Shown in pieces: positions 54,134-61,805 of a DNA stretch of 64,000 nt. The stretch's first letter is position 1. Each line of letters begins with the position of its first letter. The DNA comes from Synechococcus sp. LA31 (GTDB lineage: Bacteria > Cyanobacteriota > Cyanobacteriia > PCC-6307 > Cyanobiaceae). The stretch covers positions 2,688,052 through 2,752,051 of the forward strand of contig NZ_CP075523.1 of assembly GCF_018502385.1 (NCBI RefSeq), in the 5' to 3' direction. Position numbers and translations under genes: made by a program. The notes beneath the pieces were generated by a model, which saw only the letters and a list, made by a program, of their open reading frames with translations, did not search any database and was not told the origin of the DNA.

Positions 54134-54676
54134 ATGCCTGTGCTGCGTTTCCCCTGGCGCCTGGGCGTGGTGACCACGCTGGTGGGTTTGCTGGCCCCAG
54201 CGCCGCGGGCTGAACCGCTGCCGCTTCACAGTGAGGCTCGGCTGCTGGAGAGCCTCAGGGGGCTTGGGGTTGCTGTGCAGATGGGTGGCGTGTGCGGAGC
54301 CCCTGGCCAGCTGGCTACGTACAACATGGGTGCCAACATCCTCTGCCTGGGGGATGCGCTGCAGGAGAGGCCTCAGGAGCGCGCCAAGGTGTTGCACCAC
54401 GAGTTGGTGCATGTGGTGCAGGACTGTCTGGATGGTCTGAACACGCCCACCTCGATCAGTCTCAGCGAGGGCTTGCGACGCGCGGGTGATCTCTCGGAGC
54501 GCCAGCTCAATGGTTTTTTCCTGCAGCACCTACGCAATCAGGGCAATCTGCGGCACGTGGTGGCCACCACAGCTCCTTTGCCACAGGACAGTCGTCAGCG
54601 GGAGATCGAGGCGTACGCCTTGCAGGCTGATCCAGCGCTAGTCCAGCACCTGTTGCGGCAAAGCTGTCAGCCATGA
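54134..54676 (+). CDS. exported protein with HExxH motif
   Basis: From ATG 54134 the product has 180 residues, with a signal-peptide-like start (RLGVVTTLVGLLAPAPRAEP). It carries HHELVHVVQD, with the HExxH metal motif at 89-93, typical of zincin metallopeptidases. Upstream it has MGGVCGAPGQLATYNMGANILCLGD and downstream REIEAYALQADP, whose Glu could be a third ligand. It begins 13 bases after lnt. Enzymatic activity is inferred only from the motif. Confidence 0.75.
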   Translation: MPVLRFPWRLGVVTTLVGLLAPAPRAEPLPLHSEARLLESLRGLGVAVQMGGVCGAPGQLATYNMGANILCLGDALQERPQERAKVLHHELVHVVQDCLDGLNTPTSISLSEGLRRAGDLSERQLNGFFLQHLRNQGNLRHVVATTAPLPQDSRQREIEAYALQADPALVQHLLRQSCQP

Positions 54677-54699
54677 AAAAGGCGCCCCTTGGGGCGCCT
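54676..54699 (-). terminator. rho-independent terminator of the 33-residue gene
   Basis: On the minus strand AGGCGCCCC (54699-54691) pairs with GGGGCGCCT (54688-54680), followed by five T (54680-54676). It sits 24 bases after the stop of the small minus-strand gene and overlaps the plus-strand stop. Confidence 0.82.
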
Positions 54700-54722
54700 G
54701 GTGATGAACGTGCCGCAGCGGC

Positions 54723-54824
54723 TCAGAAGATCTGAGCGCGTGGGTTGCTCACGGTGGCGAGCTGAGCCTGGTGTAGGCGTTGGGCCTTCAGGATTTGCGC
54801 GCGAATCAGAGCGAGTGTGTTCAT
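54723..54824 (-). CDS. 33-residue small protein
   Basis: From ATG 54824 the frame encodes MNTLALIRAQILKAQRLHQA and a short tail ending RAQIF. It would form an amphipathic helix rich in Ala, Gln, Arg and Leu. A GAGG sits 8 bases upstream of the ATG and a dedicated terminator follows the stop, which supports a real gene too short for usual calling. A longer frame to 54977 adds implausible residues. I do not recognise it. Confidence 0.6.
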   Translation of the reverse strand: MNTLALIRAQILKAQRLHQAQLATVSNPRAQIF

Positions 54825-54970
54825 GGCGGTTGCCTCAAACTGGCAGCCCCGTTCCCTGCTGCCAAGGCGTGCGTCCCACGAAGGGATGAACGTGCGCGAA
54901 TTGTAGTAACGGATACCAGGTAAAAAGTGTTCATCCTGTACCGAGGTTTGGTCTTGTGGATCACCTCCTG

Positions 54971-55459
54971 ATGTCATCCCCCGCTGGAGCTGGCCTTGGC
55001 CCGCGAGCGCAGCTGTTGCTCCGCGTGTTGACCGTGATCCGCTGGCCTCTGTCGCTGCTGCTTTCGGTCGGGATCCTGGGTTGGGTGATTGCCACCGACG
55101 ACGAAATGGTGTTCAGGGGTCCCGTGCACGTGAAGCTGTCGCTAGATGAGCCCTTGCCGGTGTCGGCTGTGGTGACGGGTATTGAGGCCCCCATCCGCAC
55201 GCAGGCGCTGCAGGCCACGGTGAAGCTGCCGGACGGTGTGCGGTTGGCGGCGCCGCTCGAGGTGGATGTTCCTCAGCTCAAGAAGCCCTTGCGTGCCGAT
55301 GTAACAGGTGCTGTGGTCGCCGAGGTGGCGGGCGATGTTGGCGTCACAGGCGCGGTGCAGGCTCAAGTGAGCGGCAGGGTGGATGCGGCGGTGGACGGTG
55401 AGGTGACAACGCAGATCACCAAGCCGATCCGGCACGAACGGATTCGTGTAGGACTTTGA
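54971..55459 (+). CDS. hypothetical single-span membrane protein
   Basis: The start could be ATG 54971 (162 residues) or GTG 54956. A membrane span lies at about residues 17-40 (LLLRVLTVIRWPLSLLLSVGILGWVI), followed by an extracytoplasmic-looking domain dominated by alternating Val/Ala strands with repeated V..V..T.AV patterns (VTGAVVAEVAGDVGVTGAVQAQVSGRVDAAVDGEVTTQ). The periodicity suggests a repetitive beta structure. I do not recognise it. Confidence 0.65.
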   Translation: MSSPAGAGLGPRAQLLLRVLTVIRWPLSLLLSVGILGWVIATDDEMVFRGPVHVKLSLDEPLPVSAVVTGIEAPIRTQALQATVKLPDGVRLAAPLEVDVPQLKKPLRADVTGAVVAEVAGDVGVTGAVQAQVSGRVDAAVDGEVTTQITKPIRHERIRVGL

Positions 55460-55853
55460 TAACCCTCGATCAGCCAAAAAACTCAGGTCGTGCTTGAGTT
55501 CATGAGGATGGAATCAAGCAGATTTAAACTGCTTTCCCTCCTGGTTGAAAAAGGTCTTGTGATACCTCGTGACTGAACGCCGCACACTGGGTAATGGGTG
55601 CTGTTGATTCTTGTGTTCTGCTTGCTATGTTTGAGGTAGAATCTATTGCCAAGGAAATGAGTGGGTCCAGTCTGCAATAGATGATGCTATCGATCTTGTT
55701 TGGAAGAACTTGGTCTGCCTGATTGGTTGTGCCATGGCCGCAGGTGATTTCACAACGCGACTAGGCCTCTCCGGATGGCAGCTTGGGCTTACCGGTGGCG
55801 CCTATTTCTAGGCATACTCTCTCTCCCCGTTGTAGCCGTGGAGCTGGTTGTAG
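55460..55853. other. intergenic stretch without a convincing gene
   Basis: This 394-base gap is less GC-rich than its surroundings. A short hairpin AGCAG-ATTTAAA-CTGCT near 55515 is followed by TTTCCC and could end the upstream gene. An isolated 25-codon frame at about 55734-55811 (MAAGDFTTRLGLSGWQLGLT...) has no upstream support. I see no RNA gene or mobile element. Confidence 0.5.
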
Positions 55854-56567
55854 TCATTCCACCCATTGAAGAGCTGCCACCAGCATGGCGGCTGGTTTGA
55901 GAACCCCATTCTCCTCCTGAGCTAGGTCGAGGCAGTTGTTCACGATCAGAAAGGCATCGCCGCCCGATGGTCCGAGGGCATAGGCAGCCGGAATCCAGAC
56001 ACCGGCTGAATTGGCTGCTGCCAGCAGGATCCTGCTGACGCTCGGCACTGCCGTTGGTTGCAGGTAAACGAGGGCTGGAACGGAGCCGTCGTCTGAAACG
56101 CTGCGATAGAAAGTTCTTTCAAGACCCTTGAGCGGTTCCAAGGTGTTGAGAAAGGAAGCGGAGCCATAGGCGGAGCAGTTGGGCCCGGAATCAGCGCAGT
56201 CCGCCGACTGTCCATCGGTGCGAACTGCAATCTCCGACCGTTTCCAGCTGGGGGGGAGCCGCGTCGGTGTTGCGCTGAGTCGTTGCTGCACCTCCTTCGG
56301 GCTCAGGCGATTGAGTGCCTGGCTCTCAGCCTGATCGATCAGGATCGTGAGTGTCTGCTGGGCTCTGAGGAAAGCCTGGGGATCCCTGGTGGGATCTGGC
56401 ACGCGAAACTGACCTCGTTCATCACGGAAGGCGGGCATCAGTTGGGCAATCCCCTGCTTGCTTCCCAGTTGGTGTTCCAGATCGCGGGGGCCCAGGGCAG
56501 ATGCCGGCAGGGCTGGCCAGAGTGTGATCCAGATCGACATCAGAAGCAGAATCAAACGCTGGCCCAT
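55854..56567 (-). CDS. exported hypothetical protein
   Basis: From ATG 56567 (237 residues; the frame starts at 56579) the product has a signal peptide (RLILLLMSIWITLWPALPASALG). The mature domain has Cys pairs (SADCADSGPNCSAYGS and NNCLDLAQEE) and a segment SVPALVYLQPTAVPSVSRILLAAANSAGVW. No catalytic motif is recognised. It is divergent from the porin gene, with a 122-base gap holding both promoters. Confidence 0.68.
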   Translation of the reverse strand: MGQRLILLLMSIWITLWPALPASALGPRDLEHQLGSKQGIAQLMPAFRDERGQFRVPDPTRDPQAFLRAQQTLTILIDQAESQALNRLSPKEVQQRLSATPTRLPPSWKRSEIAVRTDGQSADCADSGPNCSAYGSASFLNTLEPLKGLERTFYRSVSDDGSVPALVYLQPTAVPSVSRILLAAANSAGVWIPAAYALGPSGGDAFLIVNNCLDLAQEENGVLKPAAMLVAALQWVE

Positions 56568-56689
56568 GGAATCCACCACAGATTGACTGAGTCATTGTCT
56601 CCGCATTTCGTGCGTTGAGACTGCAGCTAGGTCGACACTTGACCTCTTGGATCTGTCATGTTGCGCTGTATGGGCCGGTTCAAGGTGGT

Positions 56690-58027
56690 ATGGAAGTCCG
56701 CGCGTTCATCGCTCTTCTGTCGCCCGTGCTGCTGGGTTTTTCCGCTGCCGGTGCCCAACCGGTGGTGCCCTCTAGTAACCCGGCTGCCTCTGAAATGGCC
56801 CCAGGTACTGGAGAGTTGGGGCGCCTACTTGGATTGCCTGCTGATGGTGCGCTGCGACTCAGCGGCGTTTGGGTTGGGAATGCCACGGGGCAGTGGTCAG
56901 GAGGTGTATCCACACTTGCGCCTTCCACGCCGGTGGAGGCCTCCAATGGAGCCCAGCAGCTGCTGGTGGAAGCCAGCTTGGATCTTGGAAAAGCGATCGG
57001 CTTCGACAACACCTGGCTGTGGGTGCAGGGGTTGCAGGTCAATACCACTCCTGATGCCGGAGTGGCCAGCGGCAGTGTTCAGGGCAGCAACAGCCTCGTG
57101 GCAGCTCCTCCTCTCGATCGAACTGAGCTCTATGAATTTGCGATCCGTAAGGATCTGCTGGATGGTCAGCTGCGCCTGATCGTTGGTAAGCAATCGGGCA
57201 GTACGCAGTTCGCCAACGTCAACCGCCCCGATGGCACTCAAGATGCCCGTTATGAGGTGTCCAGTCTCACAAGCCTGGCCTTCACCCCTGTCTATTCCAT
57301 GCCGACCCTTCTAGGCCGGTTGCCGGGATACACCAACTCAGCGCTGGGGTTGACCATGACCTTCCAGCCAGATGCCCTGAAGCGACGTTTGTATGTCAGC
57401 GCCGGTGTGTTCGATGGTCGCGGTGGGCTCGGCGACGCATCGGAGCAGACCGGGCTGGTGCCGCCATCACTCAGTGGCCCCCTGTTTTCGATTGCTGAGG
57501 TGGGTGGCGGGTGGGTCGCCGGTGTTTCCCGCAAGCCAGGGTCGCTTGCCTTTGGGGCTTGGTCGCAGGGTGGGGAAACAGTGGTCTGTAGCGAGATCAG
57601 CCCGGAGCGTTGTTTCAGTGAAGTGGGGGCCTGGGGGATCTATGGACTCTTCGATCAGCGTTTGTCGAGTTTTCGCCCAGACCGCGACAGTAGCGGTATC
57701 AATGGGTTCATGAGTGCCGGTTGGTCGCCCGCAACCAGCAACACCATGGGGGCATCCATAACCGCTGGTCTGACGGCCCAGGGCCCGTTGGAGAGTCGCC
57801 CAAACGACAGTGTGGGTGTGGGTCTGTCCTGGGCCAGGCTCAACACGCGCGAGTTTCTTGCGCAGGAGTTCAATGCGAATGAGCTGATGCTGCAAACCTA
57901 TGCGCAGATTGCTCTTGCTGGATCGCTCTACCTGCAGCCAACGCTCACTTTTTTGCCGCTGGTGGGGGCGAAATCGGCGGCAGCAGACTCCCTGAGTGGG
58001 CTAATCCAGCTCACACTGTTGTTCTGA
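56690..58027 (+). CDS. OprB-like carbohydrate-selective porin
   Basis: From ATG 56690 the product has 445 residues with a signal peptide (FIALLSPVLLGFSAAGAQ). The body shows porin-like strands with the OprB pattern: LTAQ-type aromatic ends, DNTWLWVQGLQVN, LRLIVGKQSGSTQFANVN, and a C-terminal LSGLIQLTLLF strand ending in Phe, the outer-membrane insertion signal. It lacks the SLH domain of the larger cyanobacterial porins. It probably passes small solutes, possibly sugars. The frame stays open to 56615. Confidence 0.8.
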   Translation: MEVRAFIALLSPVLLGFSAAGAQPVVPSSNPAASEMAPGTGELGRLLGLPADGALRLSGVWVGNATGQWSGGVSTLAPSTPVEASNGAQQLLVEASLDLGKAIGFDNTWLWVQGLQVNTTPDAGVASGSVQGSNSLVAAPPLDRTELYEFAIRKDLLDGQLRLIVGKQSGSTQFANVNRPDGTQDARYEVSSLTSLAFTPVYSMPTLLGRLPGYTNSALGLTMTFQPDALKRRLYVSAGVFDGRGGLGDASEQTGLVPPSLSGPLFSIAEVGGGWVAGVSRKPGSLAFGAWSQGGETVVCSEISPERCFSEVGAWGIYGLFDQRLSSFRPDRDSSGINGFMSAGWSPATSNTMGASITAGLTAQGPLESRPNDSVGVGLSWARLNTREFLAQEFNANELMLQTYAQIALAGSLYLQPTLTFLPLVGAKSAAADSLSGLIQLTLLF

Positions 58028-58614
58028 CGAGCAAGGCGTCAGGGGCGGGTAAATGGGTCGAAACCTGCGTTATCTCGTTCATCAAACTGCTGCCGCTTCT
58101 GGCAACCCCTGAAAAAAGAGACGACCCATGGTCTTGATCTGCTTTTGCAGCAGGGACAGAATGCTGCTGAACGTCTTAGCTGTGGTTGGGGCGGTGGATT
58201 GCCATAACTCATGATGTGATAGACGAGTTCTTAGCCTGTTACTACTCGGCAGTAGGTGACAAGCCGTTCACGTGCTGGTCGGTCTTTCAAGGGCGCGGGG
58301 TGAGGCGATCCGGCCCCTATCGAATCGCCGTGACCGCAACTATCTGCGGAATGCTGTTTGAGCTGCATGCGTTCTGGTCTGTGCGCAGCTGCGTCAGGTG
58401 CTGGAGGCCATTGGCCATCCCTTGAGCTGCTTAAGAATCTGGCTACAGAGAGCCTGCCGCTGGCCACGATCGGGATGGGCCAGAGACTGCTGCATCTTCA
58501 TCACCAGTTGGTGCTGGAGTTTCTGCGCGAGGAGCAGTTAGCGCAAAAAAAACGACCAAGGATTTAGCGCTGAATCTTGCGCTAACCCCTGAGCCTGTTT
58601 GTCTAAGAATTAAG
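58028..58614. other. intergenic stretch with remnants, no intact gene
   Basis: This 587-base gap precedes tRNA-Ala. On the minus strand 58267-58083 stays open for about 60 codons without a good start and reads ...KTFSSILSLLQKQIKTMGRLF..., so it may be a broken gene end. A 10-bp inverted repeat, GTTAGCGCAA at 58537-58546 and its inverse at 58577-58586, lies near the tRNA. I see no intact ORF that I trust. Confidence 0.5.
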
Positions 58615-58687
58615 TGGAGCCAAGCGGATTCGAACCGCTGACCCCCTGCATGCCATGCAGGTGCTCTACCAGCTGAGCTATGGCCCC
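58615..58687 (-). tRNA. tRNA-Ala(GGC)
   Basis: The minus strand forms a 73-base cloverleaf. Acceptor GGGGCCA (58687-58681) pairs with TGGCTCC (58622-58616), and A at 58615 is the discriminator. The D arm has TAGCTCAGCTGGTAGAGC, the anticodon stem CCTGC/GCAGG encloses ATGGCAT with anticodon GGC, and the T arm has GGTTCGAATCC. CCA is not encoded. Confidence 0.96.
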
Positions 58688-58790
58688 TTTGGGTCGAATG
58701 GCTGATCGGGGCTGGACTCCCGAACTGGCCTGTTGGCCTGCCGTTTCGATGGGTAGAGCTTACACCGCAGGGGTGCTGGGCGGATGGGCT

Positions 58791-59414
58791 TCACACCTGG
58801 CGCCACACAGCCACCAGCTTCCCCTGAACAGCCACCTGCTCGGCATCCAGCACGAGTGGTTCATAGGCCGGGTTGGCGGCCTCCAGTCGCACCTGGCGGC
58901 CATCACGGTGGAAGTGCTTCAAAGTGGTGCCGCTGCCGGGTACGAGAGCGCTCACGATCGTGCCGTTGCGCAGGCGGTTGGGTTCGAGAACGGGCTCCAT
59001 CAGCACCACATCGCCATCGGCGATGTGGGCATCCACCATCGAGTCACCGTTCACGGTGAGGGCAAACAGTCCCCGCGTCTCTAGTACCGGGGCTAGGTCG
59101 ATGCGGTCGCTCACGTCGTCGAACGTTTCCACCAGGCCGCCGGCAGCTACGGCTCCGAGCACGGGAATGCCGGGCGTCAGTGAGGCCAGCAGCTGCAGTG
59201 TGCGGGCTTGCCCTTCTTGCCAGGTGATCCAGCCTTTCTGTTGCAGATGACGCAGCCGGCTCTGCACAGGTGCCGGTGAGCGCAGCCCCATGGCTTCCAT
59301 CATCTGGCGGATAGACGGGCTGTGGCGGTGTTGCGCGATGAAGTCTGCGAGCCAGTCGTAGAGCTCCTGTTGCGCAGTGGTGAGCGGCTCGGGAGATCCT
59401 GTGGACACCAGCAA
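58791..59414 (-). CDS. lexA: LexA repressor
   Basis: LexA represses SOS genes and cleaves itself when RecA is activated. The 207-residue product has an N-terminal winged helix-turn-helix (SPSIRQMMEAMGLRSPAPVQSRL), a cleavage site AVAAGG (about Ala91-Gly92), catalytic Ser125 in GDSM and Lys166 in GTTLKHF. The full self-cleavage set is intact, unlike some cyanobacterial LexA proteins. The start is TTG 59414 or the GTG two codons later. An SOS-like box lies just upstream. Confidence 0.96.
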   Translation of the reverse strand: MLVSTGSPEPLTTAQQELYDWLADFIAQHRHSPSIRQMMEAMGLRSPAPVQSRLRHLQQKGWITWQEGQARTLQLLASLTPGIPVLGAVAAGGLVETFDDVSDRIDLAPVLETRGLFALTVNGDSMVDAHIADGDVVLMEPVLEPNRLRNGTIVSALVPGSGTTLKHFHRDGRQVRLEAANPAYEPLVLDAEQVAVQGKLVAVWRQV

Positions 59415-59428
59415 CAGAACGGTTCGTC

Positions 59429-59442
59429 AATACATTTGTACC
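59429..59442 (-). promoter_or_regulatory. SOS (LexA) box upstream of lexA
   Basis: The minus strand reads GGTACAAATGTATT, matching the cyanobacterial consensus RGTACNNNDGTWCB at all positions but one. It lies 15 bases before the lexA start, which fits autorepression. Confidence 0.65.
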
Positions 59443-59473
59443 GCTGAGTGCGCCGTCTGGCAAGGGGCTGGGT

Positions 59474-60706
59474 TCAAGGGAGTGCTGGCGGTGGCGCAGG
59501 TGGTGGTACGGGTGGAGGAGGAGGTGGTGGTGAAGGCGCTGGGATGGTGGTTGTGTTGCCCTTCGGTGCCAGTAGCTGCTTCAGGCCTGCTATGCGTTCG
59601 CTCGTGGGTTCTGGGCCAAGGCTCCAGAGGCTTTCCAGATAAAAGAGCCCAGTGCCGAGGCCCTGCTCACGGTTGGCTCGAACTTTCTCTTGGATCAACG
59701 GCAGCGGTGTGGGGCGGTTGCGCTGGCCGCTCAGCAGGGCAATCGCGGTGGGGATGCGATCGCGAGCCTCCATCACTTCCGGTTTGCTCAGCTGGGGCAG
59801 ATAGCTAGCCAGATCAGGTCTGTAGATCTGAATCAGCAACTCATCAGCGATGCCCTTCTGCACCCAGCTGCGCCAGTCCTGCAGTTGCAGCTTGTAGGCG
59901 AAGTCGTAATAGTTCGGGGAGATGGACACGATTGCCCCCGGCCTTGCTGTGCGAATGGCCGCGCTCAGACGCAGCATGAACGCTGTGAGGCGATCGGCTC
60001 GCCATGTGACCCAGGCCGGATCATCGGGATTGGCTGGCGGAGTTTGTCCTGTCTCCTTGCGATAGAGCTCAACGGTGAATGGGTCATAGCCGAAGTCCCG
60101 CGGCAGGCTCATATGGTCGTCAAACTGGATCCCTTCAGCGCCGTATTGGTTCACCACCTCCAACACAAGATCGGTGATCAATTGCTGCACCTCTGGCCGG
60201 AAGGGGTTCAGCCACACCACCTCCCCTGCTGCGCTGGTAGAGGTGAGACCTCCATCGCGTTTTTGGGTAAGCCAACTGCGGTGTTGTTTGGCGAGCTCTG
60301 AATCAGGCGGAGCCATCAAGCCGAATTCAAACCACGGCAGCACCACCAGTCCGCGGCTGCGTCCAGCGTTGATCAGCTCACCAATCACGTCCTGCCCTTG
60401 CAAGCCGCGGTAAGTGAAGTTCTGAAAGCCACGGCTTTCGCTGAGTGTGCTGGGGTAGTAAGCCATGCCCCCGTTCCACACCACCACATAGAGCCGATTG
60501 AACGCAAGATCGGCCAGTTGGTCCACAGTGGCTTGCATGCGCGCGCGGTCACGCAACACGGGCATGTCATTGGCTGTGAGCCAAACGCCCCGCAGCTCTT
60601 GTTGCTGGCTCAGGGCAGGCTGGCCCCATGGCAGCAGGTATGAGGCCATCAGCACGATGGCCAGAGCCTTCCACCGATAGCGTCTGGATGGATGCAAGCC
60701 GGCCAT
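59474..60706 (-). CDS. glycoside-hydrolase-like family 10 (GHL10) protein, exported
   Basis: The 410-residue product has a signal peptide (WKALAIVLMASYLLPWGQPALS) followed by a TIM-barrel of the GHL10/DUF187 type: ELRGVWLTANDMPVL, FNRLYVVVWNGGMAYYPS, VLPWFEFGLMAP, WLNPFRPEVQQLITDLVLEVV, GIQFDDHMSLP with candidate acidic residues, and SISPNYYDFAYK. The C-terminus is a polyproline tail (PSPPPPPPPVPPPAPPP). Such proteins may cut glycans in the envelope; the substrate is unproven. Confidence 0.88.
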   Translation of the reverse strand: MAGLHPSRRYRWKALAIVLMASYLLPWGQPALSQQQELRGVWLTANDMPVLRDRARMQATVDQLADLAFNRLYVVVWNGGMAYYPSTLSESRGFQNFTYRGLQGQDVIGELINAGRSRGLVVLPWFEFGLMAPPDSELAKQHRSWLTQKRDGGLTSTSAAGEVVWLNPFRPEVQQLITDLVLEVVNQYGAEGIQFDDHMSLPRDFGYDPFTVELYRKETGQTPPANPDDPAWVTWRADRLTAFMLRLSAAIRTARPGAIVSISPNYYDFAYKLQLQDWRSWVQKGIADELLIQIYRPDLASYLPQLSKPEVMEARDRIPTAIALLSGQRNRPTPLPLIQEKVRANREQGLGTGLFYLESLWSLGPEPTSERIAGLKQLLAPKGNTTTIPAPSPPPPPPPVPPPAPPPALP

Positions 60707-60759
60707 CGGCCAACGCTAGGGAGAGTGGCTGGTGGGCTTGGGTGCCTTAAAGCACGCGC

Positions 60760-61710
60760 TCAGGTTCCCCCGAGGAGGGCTGCCAGAAGAGCCTGCTGGG
60801 CGTGCAGGCGATTTTCCGCCTGCTCGAAGATGCGATTGCTGCTGCCCTCCATGGCGCCGGCGCTGATTTCCAGGCCCCGGTAGGCCGGGAGGCAGTGGAG
60901 CACGATCGCCCTTGGATCAGCTTCAGCCACCAGCTCTTCGTTGAGGCACCAACCGCTGAAGGCCGCTTCGCGCGCTGCCTTTTCATCCTCCTGGCCCATG
61001 GAGGCCCACACATCGGTGTAGAGGGCATGGGCGCCGCGTACCGCAGCTACAGGCTCATGGATCACGTCGATGCTGCAGCGCGCGTCGGCCAGTTCACGCG
61101 CCTGTTGGAGCACCGCTGCGTCGGGCTCATAGCCCTTTGGACAACCCACCCGCACGTTCACGCCCAGTAGAGCGCCACACAACATCAAGGAGTGGGCCAC
61201 GTTGTTGCCGTCGCCCACATAGCTCAAGGTGAGGCCGCTCACCGCCCCGAAGCCCTCCTGGAGGGTGAGGAAATCAGCAAGGGCCTGGCAGGGATGCTCG
61301 AGATCGGTGAGGGCGTTGATCACGGGGATCGAAGCCCAGTGGGCATACTCCGCCAGCTCCTGTTGGGCAAAGGTGCGGATCGCCAGGGCATCCACATACC
61401 GGCTGAGCACACGCGCTGTGTCGGCCACCGGCTCGCCGCGGCCCACCTGGCTCACCTGGGGATTGAGATCGATGGTTTGGCCACCCAGGCGGGCCATGGC
61501 CACGGTGAAGCTCACCCTGGTACGGGTGGAGGCTTTGCTGAAGATCAGGCCGAGTGTGCGGCCAGCCAGATCGATCTGGCTGCGTCCGGCCTTGAGGTCG
61601 GCAGCCAGCTGGAGCAGCGCTGCGGTCTGCTCAGCGGTGATGTCGGTGGAGGAGAGAAAGTCTCGCCCTTTCAGCTCCGCCAAGGCTGGGTAGCCGCTGC
61701 TGGCAGCCAT
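60760..61710 (-). CDS. argF: ornithine carbamoyltransferase
   Basis: ArgF makes citrulline from ornithine and carbamoyl phosphate. The 316-residue product shows FSKASTRTRVSF with the carbamoyl-phosphate site, EYAHWASIPVINALTDLEHPCQALADFLT and the HCLPAYRG cysteine motif near residue 272. Length is standard. It lies between ftsH and the hydrolase gene on the same strand. Confidence 0.97.
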   Translation of the reverse strand: MAASSGYPALAELKGRDFLSSTDITAEQTAALLQLAADLKAGRSQIDLAGRTLGLIFSKASTRTRVSFTVAMARLGGQTIDLNPQVSQVGRGEPVADTARVLSRYVDALAIRTFAQQELAEYAHWASIPVINALTDLEHPCQALADFLTLQEGFGAVSGLTLSYVGDGNNVAHSLMLCGALLGVNVRVGCPKGYEPDAAVLQQARELADARCSIDVIHEPVAAVRGAHALYTDVWASMGQEDEKAAREAAFSGWCLNEELVAEADPRAIVLHCLPAYRGLEISAGAMEGSSNRIFEQAENRLHAQQALLAALLGGT

Positions 61711-61805
61711 GAGACCTGCTTTAAAGAACCCTTATCTGGGATTGGGGGCCCCGCCGTCAAGGGTTGGCGGCGGGGATGAGCTGCTGATAGAGCAGCCTGC
61801 GTTGC

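Noticed and set aside
55509..55530. A tRNA-like 3' end (T-loop-like hairpin GCAG-TTTAAAT-CTGC)
   Set aside because: No acceptor, D or anticodon arm could be found at the expected distance, so it is not a tRNA gene. It is mentioned only as a weak attachment-site hint.
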